Positions 31,725 through 41,977 of a stretch of 64,000 nucleotides of DNA are shown in pieces. The position numbers were made by a program, and so were the translations under genes. Every line of letters starts with the position of its first letter. The first letter of the stretch is position 1. Source of the stretch: Unio delphinus. Taxonomy: Eukaryota > Mollusca > Bivalvia > Unionida > Unionidae. The DNA is taken from contig JAQISU010000348.1 in assembly GCA_029339505.1 (NCBI GenBank), forward strand, positions 2,207,501 to 2,271,500, in the 5' to 3' direction. Below the pieces are notes generated by a model. It did not search any database. It worked only from the letters and a program-made list of their open reading frames with translations, and had not been told where the DNA came from.

Positions 31725-31927
31725 TTTGGCTGCGATATCACCTCCTCGTTTTTTTTTAAAACATCTCCGGATTGTAAAATCTTTGATTTTGTAGAAATAA
31801 ATCTAAACTTTTTTATACCACATGTTGCACATCTACCAGTTAGTGCTGATCTGTTATTTTTAGTTGTAATCGTCGTCACATCATTTGTGCTAGTACGCGT
31901 TTTACACTTCACACAATATAGATCCAT
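31634..31927 (-). CDS. Zinc-ribbon protein (DUF5679-like)
   Basis: 97-residue frame whose first 50 residues carry MDLYCVKCKTRT and CATCGIKKFRF, a two-CxxC zinc ribbon of the type often annotated DUF5679 in virus-like elements. The remainder overlaps the PLA2 frame. In E2 only a 49-residue ribbon remains before a stop, so the C-terminal tail may be non-essential. It is divergent from the packaging ATPase. The function is unknown. Confidence 0.75.
   Translation of the reverse strand: MDLYCVKCKTRTSTNDVTTITTKNNRSALTGRCATCGIKKFRFISTKSKILQSGDVLKKNEEVISQPNWQSSLEPHGQSTPEKSTFQDIATVVPEHD
31748..31754 (-). promoter_or_regulatory. Candidate -1 frameshift heptamer between zinc ribbon and PLA2
   Basis: On the minus strand the zinc-ribbon frame reads A AAA AAC, a standard -1 slippery heptamer in correct phase. 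A -1 shift here would enter the PLA2 frame upstream of its ATG, at the conserved RGGDIAAK segment. The run is nine A, so a mutational indel is an equal alternative. Confidence 0.35.
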
Positions 31928-31944
31928 AATTTATGTATAGAGAT

Positions 31945-32604
31945 ATGAATATAATTGATTTTGCAGCGACTAAAATAAGAGAACCAGTTAAGCATCATGC
32001 AGCGCTACCAAACTCTATCCGTGCAATTATAATCGGGCCATCTGGATCCGGTAAAACGCAATTGTTGCTCAGTTTAATAATGAGATGGATGAAGTGGGAT
32101 AAGTTGTATTTAATTGCCCCTAGCGTAGATGATCAACGATGCTATGAAGTGTTAAAGGATTTTAACGAGAATGCATCAGAAATTAAAGGTGAGAATACCA
32201 TTGATTTTATAACTGATATTGACGAGGCGCCATCCGTGGATGACCTTGATGGGAGTATTAACAATTTAGTCGTATACGACGATGTGATGTTAGACAATCA
32301 AAAAAACCCAGCTAGAATATTTTCCCGGGGGCGTCACAAAAACACTGATGTGATATATGTCACTCAACGCTACACTCAGATTCCAAAAGTGATCAGAGAT
32401 AACTGTAATATTCTTGCTGTGTTTAACGGCGTTGATACACATACGCTACGAAATATTTGGCAGACATGGTGTTCCGATATGGACTTCAATCAATTTAAAA
32501 ATTTCTTTAGTCATGCTCAGTCAACCCCGCATGGATTTGTAACAATAAATTTACATGATCCTCGGACACGATATCGTATCGGACTCGATCAAATATTTGG
32601 TTGA
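31945..32604 (+). CDS. Packaging ATPase (A32/FtsK-HerA type)
   Basis: 219-residue genome-packaging ATPase, starting at MNIIDFAATKI as in E2 (the frame is open from 31933). Walker A GPSGSGKTQ lies near residue 31, Walker B LVVYDDVML near 107, followed by FSRGRHKNTDVIYVTQR with the sensor Gln/Thr motif. These are the landmarks of the small A32-like ATPases of Polintons and related viruses, which drive DNA into capsids. Its stop codon touches the inner end of the right TIR. The E2 copy has an indel within the P-loop and a premature stop. Confidence 0.92.
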   Translation: MNIIDFAATKIREPVKHHAALPNSIRAIIIGPSGSGKTQLLLSLIMRWMKWDKLYLIAPSVDDQRCYEVLKDFNENASEIKGENTIDFITDIDEAPSVDDLDGSINNLVVYDDVMLDNQKNPARIFSRGRHKNTDVIYVTQRYTQIPKVIRDNCNILAVFNGVDTHTLRNIWQTWCSDMDFNQFKNFFSHAQSTPHGFVTINLHDPRTRYRIGLDQIFG

Positions 32605-32810
32605 AATCATTTATTATTTTTGTTAACCCAGAACTGAAATCACTAAGCAGCAGAGAGGGTGGATGACCACATCGTTGCGACCAAAATTGATTAAAAAATC
32701 GTAAAGTCTCCGTTTGCTAAATGGAGACTTATTTTTTTTGGTTAAAATAAGGTTTCGTAGGAAGCATTATTTTTGCTTGAAATCGTGGTCTGTTCACCCT
32801 CTCTGCTGCT
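32604..32810 (-). repeat. E1 right terminal inverted repeat
   Basis: Reverse complement of 15727-15933, with a few mismatches. The outer module is 32646-32810. Confidence 0.95.
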
Positions 32811-32815
32811 GCTCC
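32811..32815. repeat. E1 right target-site duplication
   Basis: GCTCC directly after the TIR, matching 15722-15726. Confidence 0.75.
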
Positions 32816-32890
32816 ACTGTGAATTTTAAAAAACTTGAATTATCATTTAGCATAAATGTTTTATTGAAAACTACATATTGTAATTAAATA

Positions 32891-32905
32891 GTATAATATA
32901 TACAT
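32891..32905 (+). promoter_or_regulatory. TATA-like box before host exon 1
   Basis: GTATAATATATACAT lies about 20-35 bp upstream of the signal-peptide ATG and 80 bp downstream of E1. Its short distance to the ATG makes its role uncertain. Confidence 0.25.
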
Positions 32906-32926
32906 ATATTTCAAGCAGGACGCATC

Positions 32927-32966
32927 ATGTTATGGATCCAAATTTTGTACTCCTTCTTCATGCTAG
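32927..32966 (+). CDS. Host Ly6/Ig-like gene, exon 1 (signal peptide)
   Basis: The exon encodes MLWIQILYSFFML, a hydrophobic secretion signal, and ends at a strong donor (CTAG|GTGAGT) in phase 1. The next exon joins in phase to give the mature Ly6-like domain. E1 ends only 116 bp upstream of this ATG. Confidence 0.6.
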
Positions 32967-33431
32967 GTGAGTACATACACAATATTTACTTACGCACTTG
33001 TATTCATATGAATATATATGTTAGGGTTGTGTGTGATAGTAATTTTGATACCTTCATATCCAACTATACAAGCTACATCTTAGAGAACGTGTAATTCTTT
33101 CAACTGTATGATAATATTCTCTCTCTCGTTAGCTTTTTTACTCGCCTATAATTACTATTAAAACTATGAGATATTGGATATACAATTTAGGGTTATACTA
33201 ATTTATATTAACCAAAATGTGGAGCTATGGATCATCGATCAAACTGTAGGCCGACATCACTATATTCAGTCCAAAATCAATCAATCGAAAGCCAACTTGT
33301 CGTGCAAAACACTTTTAAGATTTGATTCTACTAGAAATAGTTATGTACATTGTTGCAATTTCAAAGGTTTTGTGTTTATTATTGTCGAAAGTGCACTGGC
33401 TCTTTAGAAACTAGTTTTGCACTTTTCATTG

Positions 33432-33434
<3 letters not shown>

Positions 33435-33500
<66 letters not shown>
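33435..33500. repeat. (TA)n microsatellite
   Basis: About 65 bp of TA repeats directly before the acceptor of exon 2. Confidence 0.97.
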
Positions 33501-33506
<6 letters not shown>

Positions 33507-33509
33507 TAG

Positions 33510-33598
33510 ATTTAACCAGCGGACTTCAGTGTTTAAATTGTAAAGCCATAAAAAATATTGCCGATTGTCATCAAGTGATGACCTGTGCACTCGACAGT
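33510..33598 (+). CDS. Host Ly6/Ig-like gene, exon 2
   Basis: After the acceptor TTTTTAG the exon encodes LTSGLQCLNCKAIKNIADCH and then QVMTCALDS, the first loop of a three-finger (Ly6/uPAR-like) domain with four Cys. It ends in phase 0 at AGT|GTGAGT. Incoming phase 1 agrees with exon 1. Confidence 0.65.
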
Positions 33599-33858
33599 GT
33601 GAGTATTAATTTTAATTTTGCATGTACTTGAGAGAAAGGAAGTACTATATAATTTTATCCAAATGTTTTGTAAGGTGGTTTTATTATATATGTTTAAAAT
33701 CGGTAAAGTCAACATTTGATACAAACACAATTGCTGGTCTATTATTTGGCTAAACTGCCATTTATCGGTACATTGCACTTTATAATACTCCGACGATATG
33801 GCTAGTCTACGATAATTGGCACTGATCTGTGTGTGTGTGTGCGTGTGTGTGTGTGTGT

Positions 33859-33901
<43 letters not shown>

Positions 33902-35016
33902 TATACAGTACAGAGGTAGCGTTTTTAATATTTAAGAGCATTGGAGCTCGATTTCTTTCTTTCCTCGAGACATCTGCAGCTCTGTCTTACAATTTACAGA
34001 ACTTTAAGACATACCTTATGGTTAGTAGACAATGTTATCTGCTATATTACCTAACTGAAGGAGTTAGTATACTAGGTAGCTCGACCACTCGAAAAGGAAA
34101 TAAGAGAGTATTACAAATTTCTCTTAAGGGAATTACTAAACAACGGATATTTGTTGCGTTAGTCCATTAAATCACAATTGATGACTGCCAAGCAAATCAG
34201 GCTGAAGCACAAGCATTACAATGTCGTCTATAAGGAACTTTGTTTACATGTTCTTTTTTTTCCTTATGTTTTGTTTCTTTGCCATGCTATAATTTGATTT
34301 CTTTAACAGTTCAAACGAACAATTTAATTTTGAGTTAAAATCAATATTGTGATCTGACGTTTCCACCAGATAATAATAGCTTTATCACTTGGGTCTGTAG
34401 TACGATTTAAAAGTTACATATATGATATGAATATTAATTTCATTCTCAGCTAATCATATTCTTCTAATCGTTTTTTTGTTTATACTTTTCTGCTAATCTG
34501 TCAATCATTCTCAGTTAATCGTTGTCTGTTAATCAGTCTCTGTTTATCGTTCTCTCTCAATCTATTTCTGTTAATCGTTCCCTGCCAATCATTCTTTTAA
34601 TCACCCTGTTGATCAATCTGTCAATTCCCATTACATTTTCAACTATTGGCCCGAAATAAACAAAATGCATGCTCTAACAGAGATCAGTACGAAACATTTT
34701 ACCTAACTTGTACACATTTTTTCAAGTAAAGATTTATACTTTATCATCTATGCTCGCTTGTAAGTGCAGCTACAAACTATATAAACCCTGTTCTGCCATT
34801 GCATAATGGGTTGGCAGATCTGGGTCTATGATACTCGTCCAACTGGTTACTCCTAACAAACTGCATAGACCCAGGTGTGTGAAATGAAGTATTTTGTGAT
34901 GGCAGATTTGAGTCTGTGTAGTCTGCAGTTAAATTATAGGTGACAATGAATGCATGCCAAGTTTTGACCAAAAAAAAGGAAAAGATGTAGACCATGTGTA
35001 TCAATAGTGAAGAACA
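33599..35016. other. Start of host intron 2
   Basis: Intron sequence with a (GT)n run (33829-33897) and a TTAATC-type tandem repeat (about 34470-34640) whose relative lies beyond E2 at 51518-51860. An open frame at 33829-34170 runs through the GT repeat and is not supported. No gene. Confidence 0.6.
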
Positions 35017-35262
35017 AATAACTGATGAAGACTATTCTATAACACTATTACAGTCACTAACTGATGAAGACCATTTTATTACACTATTACAGTCACCAAC
35101 TAGTCAAGACCATTCTATAACATTATTGCAGTAACTAACTGATGAAGAACATTCTATAACACTATTACATTCACTAACTGATGAAGACCATTCTATAATA
35201 CTATTACAGTCACTAACTAATCAAGACCATTCTATAACACTATTACAGTCACTAACTGATGA
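35017..35262. repeat. 39-bp tandem repeat split by E2
   Basis: About six imperfect units of AACTGATGAAGACCATTCTA plus TAACACTATTACAGTCACT. The array resumes at 51024 after E2, so E2 inserted inside a unit. The target duplication GATGA belongs to the unit. Confidence 0.85.
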
Positions 35263-35489
35263 AGCAGCAGAGGAGGTGAACAGACCAACTTTTTAGGCGT
35301 CAACGAGGCTTCCTTCTCTTTAATATTTACTAGAAAGGTCTATTTGACAAATTGAGGCTTCTTAGTAAATATTTAATAAAAAGGTCAATTTGGTAACCTC
35401 GTAGGGTCCATTGGGTAAAAAAACGACGCCAGTATCGTTGGCGTTCACCCTCCTCTGCTGCTATGGGTTTAACTAAATATTTTATCAAG
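35263..35489 (+). repeat. E2 left terminal inverted repeat
   Basis: About 227 bp, matching 50796-51023 in reverse complement. The outer 200 bp form an imperfect palindrome as in E1, closing with CACCCTCCTCTGCTGCT at 35462. Internal inverted copies of TAATATTTACTA / TAGTAAATATT and two GAGGCTTC blocks lie inside. Confidence 0.93.
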
Positions 35490-36126
35490 TCCGACACGAT
35501 ATCGTTTCCGAGGGTCTGATAAATTTATCGTCACAAATCCATGTGGGATTGACTGAGCACGACTAAAAAACTTTTAAATTGATTATGATCCATATCGCCA
35601 CCGCACCAAGTTTGCCAAATATTTCTCAGAGTATGAGTATCAACTCCGTTAAATATACATAGAATATTGCAGTTATCTCTGATCACTTTAGGTATTTGCG
35701 TCTATCGTTGAGTGACATATAACACGTCAGTGTTTTTATGTCTGCCTCTGGAAAATATCATAGCAGGATTCTTTTGATTGTCTAACATGATATCATCATA
35801 TACGACTAAATTGTTAATACTTCTGTCGATATCATCAATGGTCGGTGCTTCTTCGATATCGGTTACAAACTCAATAATATCATCATCAATTTCTAATTTT
35901 GCTTTCTCGTTAAAATCCTTTAACACTTCGTAGCATCGCTGATCATCTACGCTCGGAGCAATGAAATACAACTTATTCCATTTCATCCATCTCGTTATTA
36001 AATTAAGTAGTAATTGTTACCACTTCCAGATGGTCCGATTATAATCGTGCGAATAGAGTTTGGTAACATTGCATGGTGCTTGATTGGTTGCCGTTGTCTC
36101 GTAGCTGAATAATCAATTACATTCAT
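35469..36126 (-). pseudogene. E2 packaging ATPase, broken
   Basis: Homologue of the E1 ATPase, starting MNVIDYSAT. An indel near 36015-36025 destroys the P-loop frame just after GPSGSG, and a stop lies near 35704 in the VTQR region; the intact stretch 35702-35986 includes the Walker B LVVYDDIML. The 3' end runs into the left TIR. The gene is clearly non-functional. Confidence 0.9.
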
Positions 36127-36143
36127 GCTGTTATATATACATC

Positions 36144-36293
36144 ATGGATCTATATTGTGTGAAATGTAAGGCGCGTACTGGCACAAATGACTTGACGACG
36201 ATTATAACTAAAAACAACCGATCAGCGCTTTCTGGTAAATGTGTAACGTGTGGTACAAAAAAATTTAGATTTATTTCCACGAACCGCTTATAA
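36144..36293 (+). CDS. E2 zinc-ribbon protein, short
   Basis: 49-residue frame with YCVKCKART and CVTCGTKKFRF, i.e. the same two-CxxC ribbon as in E1. A TAA right after the ribbon ends it, so it lacks the E1 tail. It may be a truncated or a natural short form. Divergent from the ATPase remnant. Confidence 0.6.
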   Translation: MDLYCVKCKARTGTNDLTTIITKNNRSALSGKCVTCGTKKFRFISTNRL

Positions 36294-36297
36294 AAAA

Positions 36298-36654
36298 CGA
36301 GGAGGTGATATTGCAGCCAAGCTAGTGAAACTCCCAGGAACACCATGGGCAAAGTATCCAGGAGAAAAACACCTTCCGGGGTATAGTTATTGAGGACCGG
36401 GAACACGACTTGATATCAGACTTGATGACCAAAACTAGCCCAAACTCGGTGAATATCCAATAAACGCTTTTGATAAGGCGTATCATGCTCATGATGTTGC
36501 TTATAAAAGCAGCAATCTTCAACACAGACATCTCGCAGATGTGAAATTAATTCACGCGTTGAATTCAATCACTGATAAATCTTTCAAAGAAAAATTGGCT
36601 TCATGGTTAGTAAAATCGGCGATGAAGGGTAAATTGATGTTAGGTGCTGGGTAA
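36298..36654 (+). pseudogene. E2 phospholipase A2, dead
   Basis: Homologue of the E1 PLA2 from RGGDIAAK to the MKGKLMLGAG end. A TGA at 36391-36393 replaces the Cys of the calcium loop, a TAG follows at 36436-36438, and the Cys before the catalytic His is Tyr (YHAHDVAY). No functional product can be expected. Confidence 0.9.
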
Positions 36655-36665
36655 TTAATAGCAAC

Positions 36666-37613
36666 ATGGAATCTATTTATTATTCTCCAAAAGGATACTG
36701 GAGGGGTAAAGCAGCAATTGGTAAACTCGCTAGCGCCGCAAAAGTGAAAAAACCACAGCAGCGGATTGGTTATCCAAACAGGCGATATGGCAAATTGATC
36801 AACCACCGCCTAAACAAATTAACTACTCGCATTTTGATGTGACCGTTCCTAATGAGGTTCATCAGGCTGATATACTATTTCTGCCGCATGATGGTGGTTA
36901 CAAATACGCGTTAACTGTAGTTGATATTGCGAGTCGATACAAACAAGCAGAGCCGCTGAAAAACAAAATCATCAACTGAAGTGGTTTCTGCGTTTGAGGG
37001 GATTTATCGAAAGGGTCCTCTGCGTTGGCCAAATCTATTACAAATTGATCCTGGCAGGGAATTTCAAGGTGTGGCTATATCAAGAATGAAACATCATAGT
37101 GTCACCATCAGACGAGGACATACTGCACTACATCGCGATCAGGCAATTGTTGAACGGTTTAATCGCACGCTTGCTGAGCGGTTATTTGGATATCAATACG
37201 CGAAGGAATTTATTCAGGATAAATGATCTCGTGAATGGGTCAAGAGATTACCAGCTGTGATTACCGTGCTCAATAACGAAATTACTCGAACAATCAACAT
37301 GAAACCTATCAACGCGATCAAGAAAGCGTCTATACCTAAAATCCCACAAAAAGATTTTTCAAAAGAACCAATTCTTGGTAGTAATGTCACGGTTAGGTAT
37401 TTATACGAACCAGGAGAGCTCGAGGGTGGTAAAAAAAGAGCTACTGATCCTATTTGGAGTGTTACTGCGCATAAGATATCTAGTATAACACGATCCACGG
37501 GTAGACCAGCAATTTATAGATTGGATTTGACCGCTCCTCAACGTGGATTTACTCGACAACAACTACAAGTGATACCCGAGGATACTCAATTACCACCGCG
37601 TGGTCTTAACTAG
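36666..37613 (+). pseudogene. E2 integrase, broken
   Basis: Same start (MESIYYSPKGYW) as E1. Indels near 36752 and 36960 and a TGA near 37223 break the frame. The core block with QIDPGREFQG and QAIVERFNRT is still readable (36981-37226), as is the SH3-like tail (37257-37613). It lacks the palindromic insertion of the E1 copy. Confidence 0.9.
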
Positions 37614-40600
37614 CACCTCTGCGTCTATTGCACTCAAGACATGTCAGCATCACATTGTCTCTGGTATGACCAATGCTGTTATTTTTTCTATCTATGGTAA
37701 ATTGGCGAGGGTCTTTATCCGACCAACTCCAACTCATTATACAATTGCAACTCGCGCAGTGATTATTCTGTTGCTGTTTCAACGTCATTATTAATTCAGT
37801 ATCAATATCAAATTTTCGTTTATTTTTTTTATCCTGTTGTTTATAACCAGAGAGTTTTTTTAATTATGTCATCGCGTATATCACTTATTGCATTGTCATT
37901 ATCAGTCAGGACAACTCTTCGAAGTTGATGTATTCTCCTCACTCTTGACACTGCAAGATAATCTAAATTTGACCACTCGATGCGATTGTCTATCATCCAA
38001 ATAATTGTATCTGTGATAGTTAATCCCTGTGATGAGTGCATTGTTGCTGCATAACCTAACGTCCATGGTGATTTATCAGCGCGCAATGCATCTTCGACGA
38101 CACTGATATCAACCAGCACAATATCATTTAATACTAAATTTTGCTTTTCTGTCAGGCCTGGAATATCAACTTCGATATTCTGCTTTCGTGTATCCGAGGG
38201 TCTATAACAGAGCGGCACTGGAAGTGTTGCAAATTTTTCTGTGTTTTTCAAATAATTTCATCTGAAGTATGTCTCTGACTATTTTTCTACTTGCTACTAT
38301 CAAATCATTCGGTTTCCATGTTTCCCAAAAATCATTCATGGGAGTTTCTGAAATTATTTCACGCGCTATTTCACACTGGATTTTATCCGGTTGTAATCTA
38401 ATTAGCGCTTTGAACTCGCGTAATTGTTCATCAAGTGATCTGCGATCGGTATTAATCTCTTCATAATAGTCTACAAAACCCTTTAGCCACTCATGTGGAG
38501 ATGGAACCAACAAATGGTGGTGGTTGACCGTGATCACCGCACATAATGACTTTTGTATTTTACAATAACAACCACTCAAGAAATGTTTGTAATACTTTCA
38601 ACGATACTGTGCATATTTCATCCCAAATTATGATTTCAGGAATGAATTTATCGCCCATTCGATCAGGAGTCCATACATCTCCTTTCCATCGAAAGAAACT
38701 ATGATAAGTGCTTGCATTAATTTCTCGTTGTTTCATCTCTCTGGCGAGTCTGTGAGTTGGTGTTAGCACAATCATGTTTGATTTACCACGAAATAATTCA
38801 ATTGTACGAGTTGTCTTTCCTGACCCACCACAGTCGTTTAAATAAACTGTCTTTTATCTACATATCGGATCAGATACCGATGGTGCATTAGAAAATTCTG
38901 ATTGAATCTCAAATAGATTCCGATCACACTTTAGGTATTTATCATCCATGGTAACATCTGCGGATTCACAATACTCATGTAGCGTTTCCTTTTTAAATCT
39001 CCAACATCCCCAATTTTCCTCCGGATCTGTGAATGCAGCTACAGCTGATTTGTATTTCTCGTGGATATACATAGAATCAGTGGCGACTCTAACTGCTGTG
39101 TCAGGAAATCTATTTATCATCGAAAAAAGATTAATAGCAGAATAACTCAGCATAGAACTTCTCAAATGTGTGTATTGGGAACTATATCCATCACAGTAAG
39201 TAACAATTGTACCTAATCGTGTTCCATCGGATAGGAAAGCGTCATTACGATTTACAAGTTTTCCCCGTTTCGTTAAATCCGCTACAATAAAATCGTATTC
39301 AGCGTTGTCTATGATCAACCGCGAAGAATATTTTGCATTGTCGTATCTTCCACCCTGGGTAAATTTACCGATTATTCTTCGTTCATAATCTTTTGCGTGT
39401 CTATTTTTTTTTATTTCAAATAACTTCTTAGACACTTCCATGATTTCTTCTTCATTGAAATTGGGAAATCGTTTTCGTATTTCATCAATTACTTGATCTA
39501 GATGGGGTTTTGGTAACCAAACTTCTTTCTGAGCTCGATAGCATATAATAGCTTCACTAACAATCAATGATATCAGCATACCACAATCAATCGTATATCG
39601 TAGTAACACAATTGGCATCCAATGCTTTTCAGGTATGTGTCTACCAATCCAAACATAACAACATGGATGCAATCCTGTAGCGAGTTCAAATGATATCACA
39701 CGAGCGAATCCAGTTAAATCAAAATCGGGCAATAGTCCATTAATCGCAACACGAGTCATTTCAAGTGTAGGATGTCCAAATCGTTTAAAATACCCTGAAC
39801 ATTCTCCATACCCGAGAAATCTTCCAGGATAATTCGCAGATATATCAATTGAAATCATACCTTTGCGGGAATATTTTGTATTCCACACCCCTCCATGACC
39901 AAATTCGATGCAACTCAATTTAAGATCCTCGAGAAAATCACTTCGTGTTGGACGTCATGAGTTTTTCTCTCGTGCGAAGTGAGCTACCACTGATGGAACT
40001 GTAAAACTATTCGTTAATAATTTTTCATGGAAATCCTTTGGATTTTTCGGTGAAAATTCATTAGCGATTTTTCTCATTCGTAAGTGTAACTCTTCAACGC
40101 GATATAATTCACCATTTGGTCTTACAAATTGATCAAATCCTAATTCATCATCACTACTAAGTAGCCACACTGACACAGGGTCATCTTTACACAACGTGTG
40201 AATAGCATCAAATAATTTCCCTTCATAGAAAATATCCCTACAGAACTCCTCAGGGATATATCTTACGGTTCTATCTCGTGGAAATATTGTTACTGCAGAC
40301 GTCCACGCGTGTTCGTTATGATCAATAATTTCAATTGGAGCTCCTCTCGATTTATATTTCGATTCATATAGTGTCTCACCTGTTATCGTCGCTACAGATA
40401 TTGGGAATTTTAGTAATCTTTCCAACGTTGCTACATTTTGAATTGTTGCCCCGTGCTCCTTCACTGTTAATTCCCATTCATTTATTTTTTTGCGTCTTAG
40501 ATCGGTTAGTTTATTTCCTCGGGATGCATTTGTGTAGTGTTCTATTACCCGTGTTGCCACACAATTCAACGTTGACGATAGTTTCATAGGAACTAGTTTT

Positions 40601-41090
40601 GCAATATCGGGTTTATCATTTAACGGATATATCCCATAAACAACTGCTGTTACAGGATAAGATCTCTCGTAATACGGTCTATCAATTCCAGTCAAAATTC
40701 CTGGTTTGGAATCTCGACTCACCATGACAGTTTTTTATCTTTAAGAATTGGTTCAAATTTATCTCTGATAATCCATTCTCCTTCTTGTTGGATAATGAAT
40801 TTCATTCTAAAAAAAAACCTCTTTCCGCCAAGATGTGAAATTATCTCAGCTGCTCTTTCGTCGTTCATCGTAGCATCAATGTTTGGTACATTGACATCAT
40901 CATCAATAATTCGAAATGTCGACCAAGTATGAGATGCTCCATCTAGGTAAAATTCATTAAAACAATTACGAATTTTACCCAATATGGTTCTATCATCTAT
41001 TAGACTTTTTGGTATATCATAGACTCTATGTAGATTGAATTTAGCATTTTTCCAAGGCATAATTTTCGATAATCTCTCGAATTCTTTCAT
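37606..41090 (-). pseudogene. E2 polymerase-helicase-HNH, broken
   Basis: Diverged homologue of the E1 giant protein. Readable pieces in order: N-terminus with one RLSKIMPWKNAKFNLHR unit (41090-40719), the NEHAW region (40725-39955), polymerase core with motif A DISANYPG and motif C VATDSMYI (39918-38854), helicase pieces with DEICTVS (38775-38560), GLTITDTIIW and YLAVSRVR (38251-37841), and the HNH end with CASCNC (37788-37606). Breaks lie near 40720, 39956 (stop), 38850, 38570, 38240 and 37850. It proves the three-domain order is shared by two lineages. Confidence 0.9.
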
Positions 41091-41153
41091 GCTATAATTA
41101 AGACAAGTATTTAAATAAGAAATATATGTATAATAAATCATTGCAAATGGCTT

Positions 41154-41474
41154 ATGATTGGATCAACGACTCCGTGTAACAAATCATGCATACATGAATT
41201 CTGTGGGTATCATATGCAAAGTTTTCGTAGAGGAAGTAATGGCCCGAAACCATGCCTCCGATGTGGTGTAGGGGTTAGAGGCAAATCACAATTGTGTCTC
41301 GGTTGTGGTGGTAAACGGTATAGAGAGTTGAAGCGTTATTATGACAAGAAAAGAATCACCTCTGACTCTGTCATTGACAGCGTACCTGACAAAGTCAGTG
41401 ACAAGATCATAAAAACTCCCCAGGACTATATAGTTAGATTCTCAAGTGGTGTTATAATTCAGCCAATTAACTAA
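41154..41474 (+). CDS. E2 Cys-rich zinc protein
   Basis: 106-residue homologue of the E1 protein at 26230-26535, beginning MIGSTTPCNKSC. All Cys positions are kept (CNKSC, EFCGYH, CLRCGVGV, CLGCGG), as is the KRYRELKRYYDKK basic helix. It is divergent from the broken polymerase. Unbroken despite decay around it. Confidence 0.65.
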   Translation: MIGSTTPCNKSCIHEFCGYHMQSFRRGSNGPKPCLRCGVGVRGKSQLCLGCGGKRYRELKRYYDKKRITSDSVIDSVPDKVSDKIIKTPQDYIVRFSSGVIIQPIN

Positions 41475-41500
41475 TTAGACAAATAAAGTATTATATATAA

Positions 41501-41977
41501 ATGAACCAAAATTTTCATCCCCAACCAGTAATTAAAAGCTATGAAGCATCCCGTGATGGTATTGTTAGAAACTGCAGATTGAAGAAATCTGTTGGTGTTC
41601 TGAATAATCAAGGATATTTGAGGTTTGGTGTTGGGTGGAAGAAATATCTTAATCACCGTTGTGTGTATGAAGTGTTTAATGGATTGATCAAGGATGGTTT
41701 TGTTATTGATCATATAAATAATAACAAGATTGATAATTCTTTGAATAATCTGCAAGCTGTTACACAACGTGAAAATACTAAACGAGGGGGGACTGGTAAT
41801 TATAAATCAATTGGGAAGAGAGCTTTAAAATCAATTAATACTGAAAACGAGGAAATTACATTCCAGTCTATGAATGAGGCCGGTAAGTATTTTGATATTT
41901 GTATACCCTCAGTACGATTTGTTGCAGAAGGAGTTCAAAATTCGGCGATTTCAAGAATAAATGGACAAAAAATTTGA
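41501..41977 (+). CDS. E2 NUMOD4/HNH endonuclease
   Basis: 158-residue homologue of the E1 enzyme, 26 bp downstream of the zinc protein. N-terminal FHPQPVIKSYEASRDGIV, HNH part with HRCVYEVFNG and FVIDHINNNKIDNSLNNLQ, and a C-terminal AGKYFDICIPSVRFVA helix-turn-helix. The frame is intact. The C-terminal KFVYTETI of E1 is lacking. Confidence 0.85.
   Translation: MNQNFHPQPVIKSYEASRDGIVRNCRLKKSVGVLNNQGYLRFGVGWKKYLNHRCVYEVFNGLIKDGFVIDHINNNKIDNSLNNLQAVTQRENTKRGGTGNYKSIGKRALKSINTENEEITFQSMNEAGKYFDICIPSVRFVAEGVQNSAISRINGQKI

Larger units (their letters stand above)
15727..32810. mobile_element. Element 1 (E1): Polinton/adintovirus-like integrated virus
   Basis: A 17,084-bp unit bounded by inverted repeats (15727-15933 and 32604-32810) whose tips read AGCAGCAGAGAGGGTG. 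It is flanked by GCTCC on both sides (15722-15726, 32811-32815); since the base before is T and after is A on both sides, a 7-bp TGCTCCA reading is also possible. It carries the diagnostic Polinton/adintovirus set: B-family polymerase, retroviral-type integrase, packaging ATPase, adenain-like protease, jelly-roll capsid candidates, pVI- and pX-like proteins and PLA2. The coding capacity is nearly complete, with two genes broken by single frameshifts. The class is confident; the family within that class is inference. Confidence 0.93.

Noticed and set aside
15727..32810. Calling E1 a retrotransposon because of its integrase
   Set aside because: No reverse transcriptase is present and polymerase, ATPase, protease and capsid genes fit a Polinton/adintovirus-like DNA element.
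33829..34170. Open frame of 113 residues
   Set aside because: The first third is a (GT)n repeat and the rest shows no family signature; it lies in the host intron.
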